DNA of 64,000 bases from an uncultured Pelagibacteraceae bacterium (GTDB lineage Bacteria > Pseudomonadota > Alphaproteobacteria > Pelagibacterales > Pelagibacteraceae), in contig CACOKI010000006.1 of NCBI GenBank assembly GCA_902627735.1, positions 1-64,000 of the forward strand. Direction: 5' to 3'. Positions 27,462-40,611 of this stretch are shown here, piece after piece. Numbering within the stretch: position 1 is the first letter of the stretch; each line of letters starts with the position of its first letter. Made by a program: the position numbers and the translations under genes. The notes beneath the pieces are model-generated. The model saw only the letters and a program-made list of their open reading frames with translations. It searched no databases and was not told the origin of the DNA.

Positions 27462-28808
27462 ATGAAAAGATCGTTATTTATATTATTATTACTTTTTATA
27501 TTAATACCTTTTAAAACTTTTGCCCTAATAGAGGTTGACATAACAAGGGGAAATTTAAATCCATTACCAATAGCTGTCTCACCTTTATCTATAGATGAAA
27601 ATTCCAGAAAAAATTTTGAAAAAATACTTCAAAAAAAAAATATTGGATCAGAAATTTCAATCGTTGTAGAAAAAAATTTAAAAACCTCCGGACTCTTTAA
27701 TCCATTAAATAAGGATGCTTTTTTACAAGCACCAGACATTGCTAATTTGAAACCAAGATTTGAAGATTGGAATTTAATTAAAGCTCAAGCTTTGATAACT
27801 GGAAAAGTAAATTTTGTAGAAGAAAAATTAAGAGTTGAATTTAGATTATGGGATGTTCTTGCTGGTAAAGAGATGATGGCTTTAGCGTTTACAACTGTTC
27901 CAAATAATTGGAGACGTGTAGGTCATATTATTACTGATAAAGTGTATGAGAGACTAACTGGAGAAAAAGGATATTTTGATACAAGGATCATTTATGTTGC
28001 TGAAGAAGGACCTAAAACTAGGCGAATTAAAAAATTAGCGATAATGGATCAGGATGGGGCAAATAATAAATTTTTAACACTTGGTAATGAACTTGTTTTA
28101 ACTCCAAGATTTAATCCTACAAGTCAGATGGTTACTTATTTATCTTATTTCAGAAACTTACCTAGAGTTTATTTGTTAGACATTGAAACTGGAATGCAAG
28201 AAGTTGTTGGAGATTTCCCAGGAATGACATTTGCACCTAGATTTTCACCAGATGGAAAAAAAATAATTATGAGTTTTGCTAAAGATGGTAACTCTGATAT
28301 TTACACTATGGATCTAGAAAATAGAATTGTTGAAAAAATAACAGATCATCCTTCTATTGATACTTCTCCTTCTTTTTCACCAGACGGAAAATATATTTGT
28401 TTTAATTCAGACAGAAGTGGTTATCAGCAAATTTATATAATGAATAGTGATGGAGGTAATGTAAAAAGAATTTCTTTTGGCAAAGGTTTATATGGAACAC
28501 CAGTTTGGTCTCCTAGGGGAGATTTAATTGCTTTCACAAAATTACATAAAGGAAAATTTTATATAGGTGTAATGAGAACTGATGGTAGTGGAGAAAGATT
28601 GTTAACAGAAAATTTTTATCAAGAGGCTCCATCATGGTCACCTAATGGAAGAGTATTAATTTTTTATAGAGAGACAGAAACTGATGATAAAGGAGAAGGT
28701 TTTTCTGCAAAATTATGGTCTATAGATTTGACAGGGTATAATGAGAGGTTAGTAGATACTCCAACTGATGCCTCTGACCCATCATGGTCATCTTTATTAA
28801 GTAATTAA
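27462..28808 (+). CDS. tolB: Tol-Pal system periplasmic protein TolB
   Basis: A 448-residue secreted protein with a signal peptide of about 21 residues ([12 protein letters not shown]...KTFA). The N-terminal domain contains [21 protein letters not shown], and a six-bladed propeller follows with repeated FSPDGK motifs, such as RFSPDGKKI and SFSPDGKYI. It binds Pal and the TolA domain in the periplasm. It is followed by pal after a gap of 85 bp. Confidence 0.96.
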   Translation: MKRSLFILLLLFILIPFKTFALIEVDITRGNLNPLPIAVSPLSIDENSRKNFEKILQKKNIGSEISIVVEKNLKTSGLFNPLNKDAFLQAPDIANLKPRFEDWNLIKAQALITGKVNFVEEKLRVEFRLWDVLAGKEMMALAFTTVPNNWRRVGHIITDKVYERLTGEKGYFDTRIIYVAEEGPKTRRIKKLAIMDQDGANNKFLTLGNELVLTPRFNPTSQMVTYLSYFRNLPRVYLLDIETGMQEVVGDFPGMTFAPRFSPDGKKIIMSFAKDGNSDIYTMDLENRIVEKITDHPSIDTSPSFSPDGKYICFNSDRSGYQQIYIMNSDGGNVKRISFGKGLYGTPVWSPRGDLIAFTKLHKGKFYIGVMRTDGSGERLLTENFYQEAPSWSPNGRVLIFYRETETDDKGEGFSAKLWSIDLTGYNERLVDTPTDASDPSWSSLLSN

Positions 28809-28893
28809 TCAATATTATCTTGATTTTTATACTTGAAACATCTAATTAGTTGTGAAAAAGTCAAGAATAAGAAATATTGATCAAGGAGCAATA

Positions 28894-29373
28894 ATGAAAT
28901 TAAACAAAATTCTAAAAAACGCTTTTTTAATAGCTGTTGCTTGTTTGGCACTATCTGCGTGTGCTACATCAAAAAAATCAACAGGACAAATGCAAGGAGA
29001 TGTTTATACTGGAACAGACACTGTTGAGTATTTAGCCTCAGGAGTTCCAGATAGAGTTTTTTTTGCAACAAACGAGTCAGTTTTAACAACTGCATCTAGA
29101 GAAACTTTAAGAAAACAAGCGGCATGGTTAAGAAAAAATTCTGACGTTACGATTGTTTTAGAAGGTCATGCAGATGAAAGAGGCACAAGAGAATACAATT
29201 TAGCACTTGGTGAAAGAAGAGCTAATGCAGCTAAAGATTATCTGATGACTTATGGAATTTCTTCAAACAGAATTTCAGTTTTAAGTTATGGAAAAGAAAG
29301 ACCTGTTGACTCAGGCTCTAATCCTTTAGCTTGGTCAAAAAATAGAAGATCAGTTACAGTAAAAGCAAACTAA
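28894..29373 (+). CDS. pal: peptidoglycan-associated lipoprotein Pal
   Basis: I place the start at ATG 28894, preceded by the good ribosome site AAGGAG (28883-28888). This gives a 159-residue lipoprotein with signal peptide and lipobox LSAC, the lipidated cysteine being C23. An upstream in-frame GTG at 28852 would put charged residues before the signal and is less likely. The OmpA-like domain shows LEGHADERGTREYN and LGERRANAAKDYL, which bind diaminopimelate in peptidoglycan. A strong terminator follows. Confidence 0.95.
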   Translation: MKLNKILKNAFLIAVACLALSACATSKKSTGQMQGDVYTGTDTVEYLASGVPDRVFFATNESVLTTASRETLRKQAAWLRKNSDVTIVLEGHADERGTREYNLALGERRANAAKDYLMTYGISSNRISVLSYGKERPVDSGSNPLAWSKNRRSVTVKAN

Positions 29374-29384
29374 AACTTAATTTT

Positions 29385-29426
29385 AAAGACCCTTAATCTT
29401 AAAGAGATTCAAGGGTCTTTTTTTTG
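29385..29426 (+). terminator. Rho-independent terminator after pal
   Basis: A stem of AAAGACCCTT with AAGGGTCTTT, extended by AATCT/AGATT with small mismatches, is followed by a run of nine or more T. It closes the tolQRAB-pal transcript 12 bases after the pal stop. The next gene, cpoB, begins 27 bases later and so may have its own promoter or rely on readthrough. Confidence 0.9.
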
Positions 29427-29452
29427 CCATTATTTTAATAATATCCTAACTT

Positions 29453-30442
29453 ATGAAATTCTTTTTTAAAATTTTATTATTGAATATATTTTTTTTGACA
29501 AGTTTTATTTCAAATTATTCCTTTGCAGATAATCATAATATGTATGAAGTTTTAGAACAACTTCAAAATGATGTTAAAACTTTAGAGAAAGCTGTTTATT
29601 CAGGAACAATTAAATTTGAAGGTGGGAATAATACTACAAGCAATTCATATAATGAAAATTCAGAGGATGTATTAACAAGACATTTATTAAAGCTTTCAGA
29701 AATTGAAAATCAATTTCAACAACTTACAAATAAATTTGAAGAGATTAATTTTAAATTAGATAAATTGTCAAATAGACTTTCTAAAGTTCAAGCAGATAAT
29801 CAGGTAAGGTTTCAAAATTTAGAGTCTTCGACTTTATCTGAATCAGGTCAAGAATTAAAACAGGTAACAAAAAAATCTAATGATCAAGAAGTTTTACCTG
29901 GAAGTTCACAACCTCAAGATTTAGGTTCAATATCTTATAAAGATTCAACTTCAAAAGATGCAAATCAACAAACTCAATCTATTGATACTACTGCCACAAT
30001 AATAACCGAAACATTTCAAGCTGAAGAAAAAATTCTTCCTGACACAAGTCCTAAAGAGCAATACGAGTTTGCAACAAGCTTTTTAAAAGTTGGTGATTAT
30101 TCTACTGCAGAAAGAGCGTTTAGAGAATTTGTGAATATGAATCCAGATCACAAATTAGCAGGTAATGCTCAATATTGGTATGCAGAAACTTTTAGAATTA
30201 GACAATTATATACTGATGCTGCATCAGCATATTTAGAAGGTTATCAAAAATATCCTAAAGGTGAAAAAGCTCCTATAAATTTGTTAAAGCTTGGTGTATC
30301 CATGGTACAGATAGGAGAAAAAGATCAGGGATGTAAAATGATAAATGGTGTTGAAAAGCAATATCCTGAAGCAAATCAGTCTGTGATCCAAAAAGCCAAA
30401 TATGAGTCTCAAAAATTCGAGTGTAAAAATCAAAATTCCTAA
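29453..30442 (+). CDS. cpoB: Tol-Pal-associated cell division coordinator CpoB (YbgF)
   Basis: A 329-residue periplasmic protein with a 25-residue signal peptide ending YSFA|DN. A coiled coil lies at about 28-125, and a low-complexity Gln/Ser/Thr linker at about 130-195. C-terminal TPR repeats follow (~200-325; YEFATSFLKVGDYSTAERAF). CpoB couples Tol-Pal action to septal peptidoglycan synthesis. The long variable linker is larger than in E. coli. Its 3' end overlaps tilS by 41 bp in another frame. Confidence 0.9.
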   Translation: MKFFFKILLLNIFFLTSFISNYSFADNHNMYEVLEQLQNDVKTLEKAVYSGTIKFEGGNNTTSNSYNENSEDVLTRHLLKLSEIENQFQQLTNKFEEINFKLDKLSNRLSKVQADNQVRFQNLESSTLSESGQELKQVTKKSNDQEVLPGSSQPQDLGSISYKDSTSKDANQQTQSIDTTATIITETFQAEEKILPDTSPKEQYEFATSFLKVGDYSTAERAFREFVNMNPDHKLAGNAQYWYAETFRIRQLYTDAASAYLEGYQKYPKGEKAPINLLKLGVSMVQIGEKDQGCKMINGVEKQYPEANQSVIQKAKYESQKFECKNQNS

Positions 30443-31430
30443 ACTTCTACAAAAAAAGTTAAATAATAAAAAGGTCAACAAAATTTATAAAAGATTTGAA
30501 AGATCAATAAATATTAATGAGAGTTTTGGAGTAGCAGTTTCCGGGGGTCCTGATAGTTTAGCATTAGTATTTTTGACTAAAATTTATGCTTTAAAAAAAG
30601 GTTTAAAAGCTTTTTTTTTTATTGTTGATCATAAATTAAGAAGTGAGTCTACAAAAGAAGCACTCAAGGTAAAAAAAATATTAAAAAAAAATTACATTAA
30701 TGCAGAAATTTTAACTTGGCGAGGAAAAAAACCCATTAAGAATATTCAATCTATCGCAAGAAAAAAAAGATATGAATTATTATCGCAAAGATGCAAAAAA
30801 ATTGGAATTAATTATATTTTTTTGGGCCATCATCAGAATGATTTATTTGAAAATTTTTTTATAAGATTTTTAAGAGGAAGTGGTTTAAAAGGTCTTATCT
30901 CTTTAGGTAAAATCAATAGAATAAATAATCTAAATATTTTAAGACCATTATTAGACGAAAAGAAAAAAGATCTTATTTTTATATCAAATTTTATATTTAA
31001 TTTTTATGTAAAAGATCCAACAAACTATAATGAAAAATTTCAAAGGATTAGAGTTAGAAATCTTTTAGAACAACTTGAAAATAATGGATTGGATAATAAA
31101 AAATTTGCAAAAACAATTAAAAATTTAAGATATTCAGATGATGTAATAGAATATTATGTAAGAAAAAATTTATTAAAAAATTCTTTTTTTTCAAAAAAGA
31201 AGAGACAAATAATTGTAAATGATGAATTTTTTAACCAACCTGATGAAGTGATTTTTAGATCTTTTTCTGATTCGATTAAAAAAATTGGTAATAATTATTA
31301 TAGACCAAGAGGAAAAAAAATTGAGAGAATAATTCACGAAATTAATAAAGGAACATTCTTCAAAGCAACTTTAGGTGGTTGTATTATTGAAAAAGTAAGT
31401 CAAACTGTGATTATTTCAAAAGAAGGTTAA
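30402..31430 (+). CDS. tilS: tRNA(Ile)-lysidine synthase
   Basis: A 342-residue ATP-PPase with the PP-loop SGGPDS at 47-52. VDHKLRSES, LGHHQNDLFENF and RIRVRNLLEQL follow, all TilS marks. It converts C34 of the CAU tRNA-Ile to lysidine. The C-terminal region is shorter than in E. coli TilS, the usual form in compact genomes. The start at 30402 gives a 41 bp overlap with cpoB; a GTG at 30426 is an alternative start. Confidence 0.93.
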   Translation: MSLKNSSVKIKIPKLLQKKLNNKKVNKIYKRFERSININESFGVAVSGGPDSLALVFLTKIYALKKGLKAFFFIVDHKLRSESTKEALKVKKILKKNYINAEILTWRGKKPIKNIQSIARKKRYELLSQRCKKIGINYIFLGHHQNDLFENFFIRFLRGSGLKGLISLGKINRINNLNILRPLLDEKKKDLIFISNFIFNFYVKDPTNYNEKFQRIRVRNLLEQLENNGLDNKKFAKTIKNLRYSDDVIEYYVRKNLLKNSFFSKKKRQIIVNDEFFNQPDEVIFRSFSDSIKKIGNNYYRPRGKKIERIIHEINKGTFFKATLGGCIIEKVSQTVIISKEG

Positions 31431-31493
31431 ATTAACGCAAGTTTTACCAAAATAGCCTCTTGTTAAATCCATAATAACTCTTATTTTATACTT

Positions 31494-33401
31494 ATGAATT
31501 TTAAAAATATAGCAATGTGGGCCATAATAGTTTTTTTAACTATCGGTCTATACAATATGTTTAAAAATCCTCAATCAAATATGAGGGGGAGTAATCAAGT
31601 TATATTTTCAGAATTTTTAACCTCTGTAGATAATGGTGAAGTCTTGAAAGTAGAGATTCAAGGAAATAATATTAAAGGTGTTTATTCCGACGGAAAAAAC
31701 TTTACAACTTATGCTCCTAATGATCCGAACTTAATAGAAAAACTTTCAGATAAAGGAGTAAGTATTTCAGCAGCACCACTAGATGAAAAAATGCCATCTT
31801 TATTTGGTGTTTTGCTTTCTTGGTTTCCTATGTTGTTATTAATTGCTGTCTGGATTTTCTTCATGAGACAAATGCAAGGAGGAAAAGGTGGAGCCATGGG
31901 ATTTGGTCGATCCAAAGCAAAAATGATGAATGAGCTAAAAGGAAAAGTTACCTTTAATGATGTTGCAGGTGTTGAGGAGGCAAAAGAGGAAGTAGAAGAG
32001 ATAGTAGAATTTTTAAAAGACCCAAAAAAATTTAGTAGACTAGGAGGAAAAATTCCAAGAGGTGCATTATTAGTCGGTCCTCCTGGAACAGGTAAAACTT
32101 TATTAGCAAGAGCTATAGCAGGTGAAGCAGGAGTTCCTTTCTTTACTATTTCAGGGTCAGATTTTGTTGAAATGTTTGTAGGTGTTGGCGCATCAAGAGT
32201 TAGAGATATGTTTGAACAAGGTAAAAAAAATTCACCATGTATAATTTTTATTGATGAAATTGATGCAGTTGGAAGAAGTAGAGGAGCAGGTTTAGGTGGT
32301 GGGAACGATGAAAGAGAACAAACTCTTAACCAGCTTTTAGTTGAAATGGATGGTTTTGATACCAATGAAGGTGTTATTATTATTGCTGCAACAAATAGAC
32401 CTGATGTTTTGGACCCTGCATTACTAAGACCAGGAAGATTTGATAGACAAGTTGTAGTTTCGAATCCTGATATAATCGGTAGAGAAAAAATTCTTAAAGT
32501 TCATGTTAAAAAAATTAAAATGGCCCCAGATGTGAATTTAAGAACAATCGCTAGAGGAACTCCAGGTTTTTCAGGGGCTGATTTAGCTAATTTAGTTAAT
32601 GAGGCAGCTTTATTAGCTGCAAGAAAAAATAAAAGAATAGTAACTTTGATTGAGTTTGAAGAAGCCAAGGATAAAGTAATGATGGGTGCAGAAAGAAGAT
32701 CAATGGTAATGACTGAGGATGAAAAAAAACTTACAGCTTATCATGAGGGTGGTCATGCTTTAGTTTCTTTTAATATGCCAAGTTATGACCCAATTCATAA
32801 AGCTACAATTATACCGCGGGGAAGGGCATTAGGTATGGTGATGAATCTTCCTGAAAGAGATAAACATGGATATTCAATCAAATATCTTAAGGCAAGATTA
32901 GCAGTATGTTTTGGGGGACGAGTAGCTGAAGAACTTATTTTTGGAAAAGATGATATCACAACCGGAGCTGGTGGTGGGACTGGATCAGATATTAACCAGG
33001 CAACTCAATTAGCAAGAGCCATGGTAACAAAATATGGAATGAGTGAAGAAATGGGCCCAGTAGAATATGGTGAAAATCAAGAAGAGGTATTTTTAGGAAG
33101 ATCCGTAACTCAAACACAATCTGTTTCTGAAGCAGTTGCTCAAAAAATTGATAAAGAAATCAGAAAATTAGTTGATGAAGGTTATAATCAGGCAAAAAAA
33201 ATATTAACTGAAAAAATAGATGATTTACATAAAATTGCTAAAGCTTTAATAACTTATGAAACTTTAACGGGTGAAGAAATTGAAAATATAATTAATAAAA
33301 ATATATATCCCAAAGACAAAATATTAGAAAAACCAGAAGATAAGGATGATCAAAGTTCAGCATTAGGTGCAATGGGCTTAAAACCAAAAATAGTTCACTA
33401 A
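31494..33401 (+). CDS. ftsH: ATP-dependent zinc metalloprotease FtsH
   Basis: A 635-residue membrane AAA+ protease. There are two N-terminal helices (~7-23 and ~104-124). Walker A is GPPGTGKT at 195-202, Walker B FIDEID at 252-257, the SRH motif [19 protein letters not shown] follows, and the zinc site is HEGGH at 417-421. The more common motif is HEAGH; glycine is tolerated because the H-E-H ligands remain. It degrades misfolded membrane proteins and regulators such as RpoH, encoded at 37893-38786. The 63 bp upstream gap probably holds a promoter. Confidence 0.97.
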   Translation: MNFKNIAMWAIIVFLTIGLYNMFKNPQSNMRGSNQVIFSEFLTSVDNGEVLKVEIQGNNIKGVYSDGKNFTTYAPNDPNLIEKLSDKGVSISAAPLDEKMPSLFGVLLSWFPMLLLIAVWIFFMRQMQGGKGGAMGFGRSKAKMMNELKGKVTFNDVAGVEEAKEEVEEIVEFLKDPKKFSRLGGKIPRGALLVGPPGTGKTLLARAIAGEAGVPFFTISGSDFVEMFVGVGASRVRDMFEQGKKNSPCIIFIDEIDAVGRSRGAGLGGGNDEREQTLNQLLVEMDGFDTNEGVIIIAATNRPDVLDPALLRPGRFDRQVVVSNPDIIGREKILKVHVKKIKMAPDVNLRTIARGTPGFSGADLANLVNEAALLAARKNKRIVTLIEFEEAKDKVMMGAERRSMVMTEDEKKLTAYHEGGHALVSFNMPSYDPIHKATIIPRGRALGMVMNLPERDKHGYSIKYLKARLAVCFGGRVAEELIFGKDDITTGAGGGTGSDINQATQLARAMVTKYGMSEEMGPVEYGENQEEVFLGRSVTQTQSVSEAVAQKIDKEIRKLVDEGYNQAKKILTEKIDDLHKIAKALITYETLTGEEIENIINKNIYPKDKILEKPEDKDDQSSALGAMGLKPKIVH

Positions 33402-33407
33402 AATAAT

Positions 33408-34457
33408 ATGAGTAGATATTACACAAGAGCGTGTAATTTTTACTTTGGTCCTGTTTCAAAAGAAAAAGTTAAAAAAAGATTATCGTTACCTGTACATGGA
33501 AACAATCTTATATCTTTTGATACAGTTGAAGTTTTTTCAAGAAAAAGTGTAAAAAAAGTTAATATCAAAGAAATCAAAAAACTTAACAATGAATTAAGAA
33601 ATAAAATTTTAATTGATCTTAGACAAATTTCAAAGAAAAAATACTTTAAAGGTTTAAAATTTTCAAATTTACCCATTCTAATGGGTGTATTAAATTTGAC
33701 ACCAAATAGTTTTTCTGATGGTGGAAAATATTTTAAAAAAAACTTAGGTGAGTTACATGCAAAAAAATTAATAAAAGATGGTTGTGGTATTTTAGATATA
33801 GGAGGAGAAGCCACAAATCCAGGATCGAAAGAAGTAAATTCAAATGAGGAATGGAAAAGAATTTTTCCAACTTTATTTAAAATTAAAAAATATAAAAAAT
33901 TTGTTTCATTAGATACTAGAAAAAGTACGATAATGAAAAAAGGAATTGAAAATAAAATCAACTTAATTAATGATGTTTCAGGTCTTGAACATGATCCAGA
34001 TACCTTAAAAGTTTTAAGTGAATCGAATATTCCATTTGTAATTCATCATACGCAAGGTAATCCACAAACAATGCAAAATAATCCAAGATACCATAATGTT
34101 CTTTTAGATATTTATGATTTTTTTGAAAAAAAAATAAAATTAATTAGATCAAAAGGTATTAAACATAATAATATAATTTTAGATCCAGGAATTGGATTTG
34201 GTAAAAACTTGAAACATAATATTACCTTACTTAGAAATATTTCTATTTTTCACTCTCTTGGTTTTCCTGTAATGGTAGGTACTTCACGGAAAAGATTTAT
34301 CAAAGCTTTATCTGGAGAAAATGATACTAAGGAAAGATTAGGAGGAACTATAACATCTAGTTTATTAGCAATTATGCAAGGAATACAAATCTTAAGGGTC
34401 CATGATGTGAATGAGGTAAATCAGAGTATAAAAGTTTTGAGTTCTTTAAAATTTTAA
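33408..34457 (+). CDS. folP: dihydropteroate synthase with N-terminal extension
   Basis: A 349-residue protein. The catalytic TIM barrel begins at MGVLNLTPNSFSDGG (92-106), followed by LDIGGEATNPGS, NDVSG, LDPGIGFGK and GTSRKRF. It joins p-aminobenzoate and dihydropterin pyrophosphate in folate synthesis. The barrel motif normally starts near residue 15-25, so about 70 extra residues precede it (beginning MSRYYTRACNFYFGP). They have no function I recognise. The synteny ftsH-folP-glmM is as in many Proteobacteria. Confidence 0.93.
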   Translation: MSRYYTRACNFYFGPVSKEKVKKRLSLPVHGNNLISFDTVEVFSRKSVKKVNIKEIKKLNNELRNKILIDLRQISKKKYFKGLKFSNLPILMGVLNLTPNSFSDGGKYFKKNLGELHAKKLIKDGCGILDIGGEATNPGSKEVNSNEEWKRIFPTLFKIKKYKKFVSLDTRKSTIMKKGIENKINLINDVSGLEHDPDTLKVLSESNIPFVIHHTQGNPQTMQNNPRYHNVLLDIYDFFEKKIKLIRSKGIKHNNIILDPGIGFGKNLKHNITLLRNISIFHSLGFPVMVGTSRKRFIKALSGENDTKERLGGTITSSLLAIMQGIQILRVHDVNEVNQSIKVLSSLKF

Positions 34458-34458
34458 A

Positions 34459-35791
34459 ATGTTAAAAAAATATTTCGGAACTGATGGTATTAGAGGCAGA
34501 GTCAATCAAAGTAAAATTAATGGTGAAATGTTTTTTAAATTTGGTTTAGCTGCTGGCACATATTTTAAAAATCAAAAAAAAATTAAACAAACTGCAATTA
34601 TCGCAAAAGATACAAGATTATCAGGATATACTTTAGAGCCTGCATTAGTCTCTGGACTAACCTCAGCAGGAATGCATGTTTATACGCTTGGACCTTTACC
34701 CACGAATGGTCTTGCAATGTTAACAAAAAAAATGAGAGCAAATATGGGAATAATGATAACAGCATCCCATAATCCATATTATGACAATGGTTTAAAATTA
34801 TTTGGGCCAGATGGATTAAAGTTATCGGATAAAATAGAAAAAAAAATTGAAAAATTGATAGATTATAAAATAGTAAAAAATCTTTCTGAGCCTAAACTTC
34901 TTGGTCGGGTAAAAAGATTAGAGGATGCAAATGACAAATATATTAAAATATTGAAAAGAAATTTTCCAAAAAATTTCAATCTTAAAGGTATGAAAATAGC
35001 AATAGATTGTGCAAATGGTGCTGGCTACAAATCAGGACCAAAGCTTTTGAGAAGTTTAGGTGCAAAAGTTTTTGAATTTGGAACATCTCCTAATGGGCTT
35101 AATATTAATAACAATTGTGGCTCAACCTTTCCTAATAAAATAAAATGGTTAGTTAAAAAATATAAAGCAAATTTAGGCATATCACTGGATGGTGATGCCG
35201 ACAGAATAATTATATCAGATGAAAAAGGGACCATAATAGATGGTGATCAAATCATTTCGATGCTAGCAAAAAGATGGAAAAAAAAAAAAATCTTAAAAGG
35301 AGGTGTAGTTGGAACACTAATGTCTAATTATGGATTAGAAAATTATTTTAAAAATGAAAAAATAAAATTTATAAGAGCCAATGTTGGAGATAGGTACGTT
35401 AAAGAGAAAATGCAAAAAAATAATTTTAATTTGGGTGGTGAACAATCTGGACATATAATACTTGGTAAGTTCGCTACAACCGGAGATGGATTATTGGTAG
35501 CCTTAGAAGTTTTATTTTCAATGAGAAAAGGGAAAAAAGCTAGTGAATTATTTAAGACATTTGAAGCAACCCCACAAATTCTTGAAAATATTAAGGTTAA
35601 AGATAAAGAGATAATTAAATCAAAAAATTGTTTAGTTGCTATTAAAAAATCTGAGAAATTAATTAAGAGCCAAGGTAGGATGCTTGTACGTAAATCTGGC
35701 ACAGAACCAAAGATAAGAATTATGGGTGAGTCTAAGAATATTGTATTATTGAAAAAATGCATAAATATTATAAAAAAAACTATTAACCAAA

Positions 35792-35808
<17 letters not shown>
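34459..35808 (+). CDS. glmM: phosphoglucosamine mutase
   Basis: A 449-residue phosphohexomutase making glucosamine-1-phosphate for peptidoglycan and lipid A. The N-terminal FGTDGIRG, the phosphoserine S103 in TASHNP, the metal loop DGDADR and the C-terminal phosphate loop RKSGTEPKIR are all intact. It starts 1 bp after folP and overlaps thiD by 17 bp. Confidence 0.97.
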
Positions 35809-38786
<2,978 letters not shown>

Positions 38787-38832
38787 AAGCGTTTTATCTA
38801 ATTAATTTTTATTTTTTTTCAATATTATAATT

Positions 38833-39807
38833 TCACGTATTTCTTAGTATTTTTATGATTTTTTCAAGCTCTCTTGGCAAATTTGAGTTAAAAATCATTT
38901 CTTTATTTTTTTTGGGGTGAATGAAACCTAGAGTTTTTGCATGTAAAAATTGTCTATTTATTTTTATAAGATTTTTTTCTAGTTCAGGTTCTATATTTTT
39001 TATTCTTTTAAATTTTTTTTTATATTTATCGTCTCCAATTATACTATGCCCTAAATAATTCATATGAACTCTTATTTGATGGGTTCTTCCAGTTTCTAAT
39101 TTACACTCTACTAAACTAAGTGTTGGAGTGTTTTTATTTTCAAATACTTGTAAAGTTATATAATTTGTAATTGCTTTTTTACCTTTAACACGACTTACTT
39201 CCATCATTTGTCTATTTTTTGAACTTCGAGTAATTAAAGTTTCAATCCTGCCTTTAGAGGGTTTAATTTTACCCCAAATCAATAACCAATAGACTCTAGT
39301 TATAGTATGTTTCCTAAATTGGCTTGATAAATGCTCATGGGATTGATTATTTTTGGCTATTACAATTAAACCAGAGGTATTTTTATCTATTCTATGAACA
39401 ATACCTGGTCTAAGCTCACCCCCAATACTTGATAAAGAATTCTTATCATAATTTATTAATGCATTAACAATAGTGTTATCAAAATTTCCTGCACCAGGAT
39501 GCATTACAATACCAGAGGGTTTATTTATTACAATTATATCTTCATCTTCATAAATTATTTCTAATTTAAAATTGAATGGTTTTAGAGATAATTTTTTTGG
39601 ATCAGGAATTGTTAAATCAATATTGTCTCCGTCTGAAATTTTTTTTGATGGATCGGTAATAGTTTTATTATTAATTTTAAGCTTTTTATCTAAAATTAAC
39701 TTTTTTATTCTGGTTCTACTTAGATCATTTTGTTTATCATTGATAAAGACATCAACTCTGATGTTTTTTTTACAATCTTTTACAATCAAATTTATTTTTT
39801 TTTTCAT
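38833..39807 (-). CDS. rluD: RluA-family 23S rRNA pseudouridine synthase (RluD-like)
   Basis: A 324-residue protein with an N-terminal S4 RNA-binding domain (~15-75; SRTRIKKLILDKKLKIN). The catalytic domain contains VINKPSGIVMHPG and the catalytic D141 in HRIDKNTSG, then ETGRTHQIRVHM. RluD modifies helix 69 of 23S rRNA. It is first of a two-gene unit with rpoH and divergent from tRNA-Arg, 23 bp away. Confidence 0.9.
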   Translation of the reverse strand: MKKKINLIVKDCKKNIRVDVFINDKQNDLSRTRIKKLILDKKLKINNKTITDPSKKISDGDNIDLTIPDPKKLSLKPFNFKLEIIYEDEDIIVINKPSGIVMHPGAGNFDNTIVNALINYDKNSLSSIGGELRPGIVHRIDKNTSGLIVIAKNNQSHEHLSSQFRKHTITRVYWLLIWGKIKPSKGRIETLITRSSKNRQMMEVSRVKGKKAITNYITLQVFENKNTPTLSLVECKLETGRTHQIRVHMNYLGHSIIGDDKYKKKFKRIKNIEPELEKNLIKINRQFLHAKTLGFIHPKKNKEMIFNSNLPRELEKIIKILRNT

Positions 39808-39830
39808 AAAATGATATATTAATATTATAT

Positions 39831-39907
39831 GCGCTTGTAGCTCAACTGGATAGAGCGCCTGACTTCGGATCAGGAGGTTCTGGGTTCGACTCCTAGCAGG
39901 CGCACCA
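39831..39907 (+). tRNA. tRNA-Arg (UCG)
   Basis: A 77-nt cloverleaf with encoded CCA. Acceptor GCGCTTG pairs with CAGGCGC, the anticodon stem CCTGA with TCAGG, and the loop is CTTCGGA, giving anticodon UCG for CGA/CGG arginine codons. The T loop is TTCGACT. A TATATT box at 39815-39820 is a plausible -10, but no convincing -35 is present. The next gene begins 6 bases after the CCA. Confidence 0.96.
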
Positions 39908-39913
39908 ATAATT

Positions 39914-40609
39914 ATGCAAGGTTATTCTCTTATAATACCAGTTTTTAATGAAGCGAAAAATCTAACTAATTTAGTTAAAGAAATATCAAAATCACTCAAA
40001 AAGTTTAAATATGAAGTAATTATTGTAGATGATGACTCTTATGATAATAGTAAAAAAATATTATTTGAGATTAAAAAGTTAAAAAAAAATTTCCGCTTTT
40101 ATATACGAAAAAATAACAAAAAGGATTTATCTCAATCGGTCATTTATGGAATTTCAAAATCTAAATTCAATAATATTATTGTTATGGATGGTGATTTACA
40201 ACATGATCCTAAATATTTACCTAAATTAATCGAAAAATTTGAAACAAAAAAACTTAGTCTCATTATTGCCGCGAGAAACTTTAAAAAAAGAGAGGGCATA
40301 TCTTTATATAGATTTTTAATATCAAAAGTACTAATCATTTTGATAAATATTTTTTTTGAAAAAAAAACTTCAGATCCAATGAGTGGTTTTTTTTTAATTA
40401 AAAAACGCATTTTTAATAATTGTAAAAGAAAATTATATGGAAAAGGTTTTAAAATATTATTTGATATAATTTCATCATGTAAAATAAAAAAGACTTTAGA
40501 CTATCCTATAAAGTTTAAAAAAAGAATTAATAATAAAAGTAAAATGAATTATAGAGTTTTATATCATTTAATTATTTTATTATTGTCTAAGGTAAAATTT
40601 ATCTCTTAA
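39914..40609 (+). CDS. family 2 glycosyltransferase, polyprenyl-phosphate sugar synthase-like
   Basis: A 231-residue GT2 enzyme like dolichol-phosphate mannose synthase (DPM1). SLIIPVFNEAKN opens the fold (5-16), VDDDSYDN is at 39-46, the MDGDLQHDP motif holding the metal site is at 91-99, and DPMSGFF follows. There is no C-terminal GtrA-type membrane domain, so it is likely peripheral. It would load a sugar on polyprenyl phosphate for the GT-C-like enzyme encoded convergently 2 bp away. It starts 6 bases after tRNA-Arg and is probably cotranscribed with it. Confidence 0.82.
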   Translation: MQGYSLIIPVFNEAKNLTNLVKEISKSLKKFKYEVIIVDDDSYDNSKKILFEIKKLKKNFRFYIRKNNKKDLSQSVIYGISKSKFNNIIVMDGDLQHDPKYLPKLIEKFETKKLSLIIAARNFKKREGISLYRFLISKVLIILINIFFEKKTSDPMSGFFLIKKRIFNNCKRKLYGKGFKILFDIISSCKIKKTLDYPIKFKKRINNKSKMNYRVLYHLIILLLSKVKFIS

Positions 40610-40611
40610 GA

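Noticed and set aside
28852-28893. Upstream GTG start for pal
   Set aside because: It would add 14 residues, several charged, before a standard lipoprotein signal; ATG 28894 has a proper AAGGAG site.
31709-32365. Long open frame antisense to ftsH (218 codons)
   Set aside because: The plus strand has all FtsH motifs. The antisense product is Ser/Pro-rich with no family features, as expected from a shadow frame.
33440-33961. Open frame antisense to folP (173 codons)
   Set aside because: It mirrors a well-supported gene, and its hydrophobic composition comes from the complement of Lys/Glu-rich codons.
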